Part shown: positions 5,764-6,298 of the stretch, piece by piece
Layout of the letters: each line of letters starts with the position of its first letter
Position numbering within the stretch: position 1 is the first letter of the stretch
Source of the DNA: Bacteroidota bacterium
Lineage (GTDB): Bacteria; Bacteroidota; Ignavibacteria; UBA10030; SZUA-254
DNA: 6,298 bases
Assembly (NCBI GenBank): GCA_004322375.1
Contig: SCUC01000263.1
Span: 1-6,298 of the forward strand
Reading direction: 5' to 3'
Translations under genes and position numbers: made by a program
Notes under the pieces: model-generated
The model's database searches: none
Seen by the model: only the letters and a program-made list of their open reading frames with translations
What the model was told of the DNA's origin: nothing

Positions 5764-5833
5764 TGTAGTAGCCAATCACCAGATTGGCGACTTTATCTGC
5801 TTTGTTTTGCGGGTCTGATGACCCGCTACTACA
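5764..5833. repeat. REP/BIME-like element with TGTAGTAG terminal inverted repeats and two hairpins
   Basis: TGTAGTAG (5764-5771) and its exact complement CTACTACA (5826-5833) bound 70 bases. Directly inside each end is a hairpin: CCAATC-ACCA-GATTGG (5772-5787) on the left and GCGGGTC-TGAT-GACCCGC (5809-5826) on the right. Read inward from each end, both arms follow TGTAGTAG-C-stem-AYCA-stem, but the stem bases differ in a paired manner. Two opposed REP units around a short spacer form a BIME, typical of REP elements linked to RAYT transposases. No transposase is present here. The sequence is unrelated to the element at 1620-1822. Confidence 0.82.
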
Positions 5834-5891
5834 CGATGACTGAACTTTTGAGAGATCCCCTGCTAAACAACTATTCTCTTTACCGAGTCAC

Positions 5892-6298
5892 TCACAGACC
5901 ATCTGGTATTTTTAATTTCGCTTCCTGCACGCGGCGAATAATAGTGATAATGAACCCCACAAGCAAAGTAATTGTTCCTGCCCAAACTAAATTAATTAAC
6001 GGCTTCACGCTTGCTTCTACAATAAGCGTTTCCGTTTTCGGAACCGATGATGCGTTCAAATCGCGGTAGCTCAACTCAACCCTAGATTTTGAAGGGTCTT
6101 CCCTATTTGGTTGGAGCTTCGCGATTTTCATTTCTACATTTACAAACGATGGTTTTGCCGGGATAAATTCCGGTTGAGCTCCGCTTCCTCCTTTCATCAG
6201 AGGCTTGATACGCTCAGTTTTACCTTCTGCCGATACTTCGAGAATCGCTCCGATGGAAAAACCGCCCCCGACAACCATCTTTTCTTTATCCATATCGC
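5892..6298 (-). CDS. CcmF-like cytochrome c assembly (heme lyase) protein, C-terminal end only
   Basis: The frame is open from the right edge to TGA at 5892-5894, so only the last 135 or so residues are visible. An ATG at 6291-6293 is available, but no stop precedes it and it opens no signal sequence, so the true start is probably outside the window. The visible part begins with a soluble, probably periplasmic, stretch. It then shows LIVEASVKPLINLVWAG leading into one membrane segment (about 22 residues: LINLVWAGTITLLVGFIITI) and a basic end IIRRVQEAK. In CcmF/NrfE proteins the last periplasmic domain runs into a final helix through a similar KPxxxxxW motif, where heme is ligated to apocytochrome c. 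The WWD heme motif would lie upstream, out of sight, so the name rests on the C-terminal pattern alone. It is convergent with the HMA lipoprotein gene. Confidence 0.72.
   Translation of the reverse strand, partial: DMDKEKMVVGGGFSIGAILEVSAEGKTERIKPLMKGGSGAQPEFIPAKPSFVNVEMKIAKLQPNREDPSKSRVELSYRDLNASSVPKTETLIVEASVKPLINLVWAGTITLLVGFIITIIRRVQEAKLKIPDGL

Larger units (their letters stand above)
5586..5891. other. Convergent intergenic region between the HMA gene and the CcmF-like gene
   Basis: No gene is supported. It holds a bidirectional-looking terminator (5651-5695) and a REP-like element (5764-5833). The first 65 bases contain loose inverted words (ATTGT...ACAAT and CGCA...TGCG between about 5594 and 5632) that could fold weakly. 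A plus-strand open frame crossing the repeat into the CcmF-like gene is antisense and not credible as a gene. Confidence 0.65.

Noticed and set aside
5746..6069. Plus-strand open frame of 107 codons
   Set aside because: It runs through the REP-like hairpins and then antisense to the CcmF-like gene. It has no ribosome site, and its composition does not resemble a protein family.

Overview
The window reads as a chromosomal segment from a Gram-negative bacterium of the FCB group, most likely Bacteroidota sensu lato or an Ignavibacteria-like lineage. The main evidence is the secreted 785-residue protein, which ends in a type IX secretion (Por/type A) sorting tail beginning FPNPFNPSTTI, a style common in that group. 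A strong Shine-Dalgarno site before one gene, a CcmF-like cytochrome c assembly protein and several exported proteins fit this. The lineage is inferred from protein style only; there is no rRNA or other marker here.

Layout from left to right. Positions 1-1470 (minus) hold the N-terminal 490 residues of an exported M28 metallopeptidase of the glutamate carboxypeptidase II type; its C-terminus lies beyond the left edge. A 500-base divergent intergenic region follows, containing a roughly 200-bp composite element (1620-1822) made of nested inverted repeats and four hairpins, resembling REP/BIME elements. Positions 1971-4328 (plus) encode a secreted CotH-kinase-like protein with a beta-sandwich linker, a lamin-tail domain and a T9SS sorting tail. 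A gene-free stretch (4329-4818) holds a possible degenerate repeat, a perfect palindrome and a candidate promoter.

Positions 4819-5148 and 5226-5585 (plus) encode two small exported proteins: a lysine-rich Cys/Met protein with six cysteines, and a lipoprotein carrying one heavy-metal-associated (HMA) domain plus a C-terminal CysCys pair. A strong intrinsic terminator separates them, and a second, probably bidirectional, terminator follows the HMA gene. They look like an envelope soft-metal (copper-type) handling pair, though no metal or partner is proven. A second REP-like element (5764-5833), of a different sequence family, lies between the HMA gene and the convergent 3' end of a CcmF-like gene (5892-6298, minus; its 5' end lies beyond the right edge).

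No tRNA, rRNA, CRISPR array, transposase gene or phage gene was seen. The most interesting points are the two unrelated REP-like composite elements, in which hairpin structure is conserved despite sequence change, and the Cys-rich/HMA protein pair.
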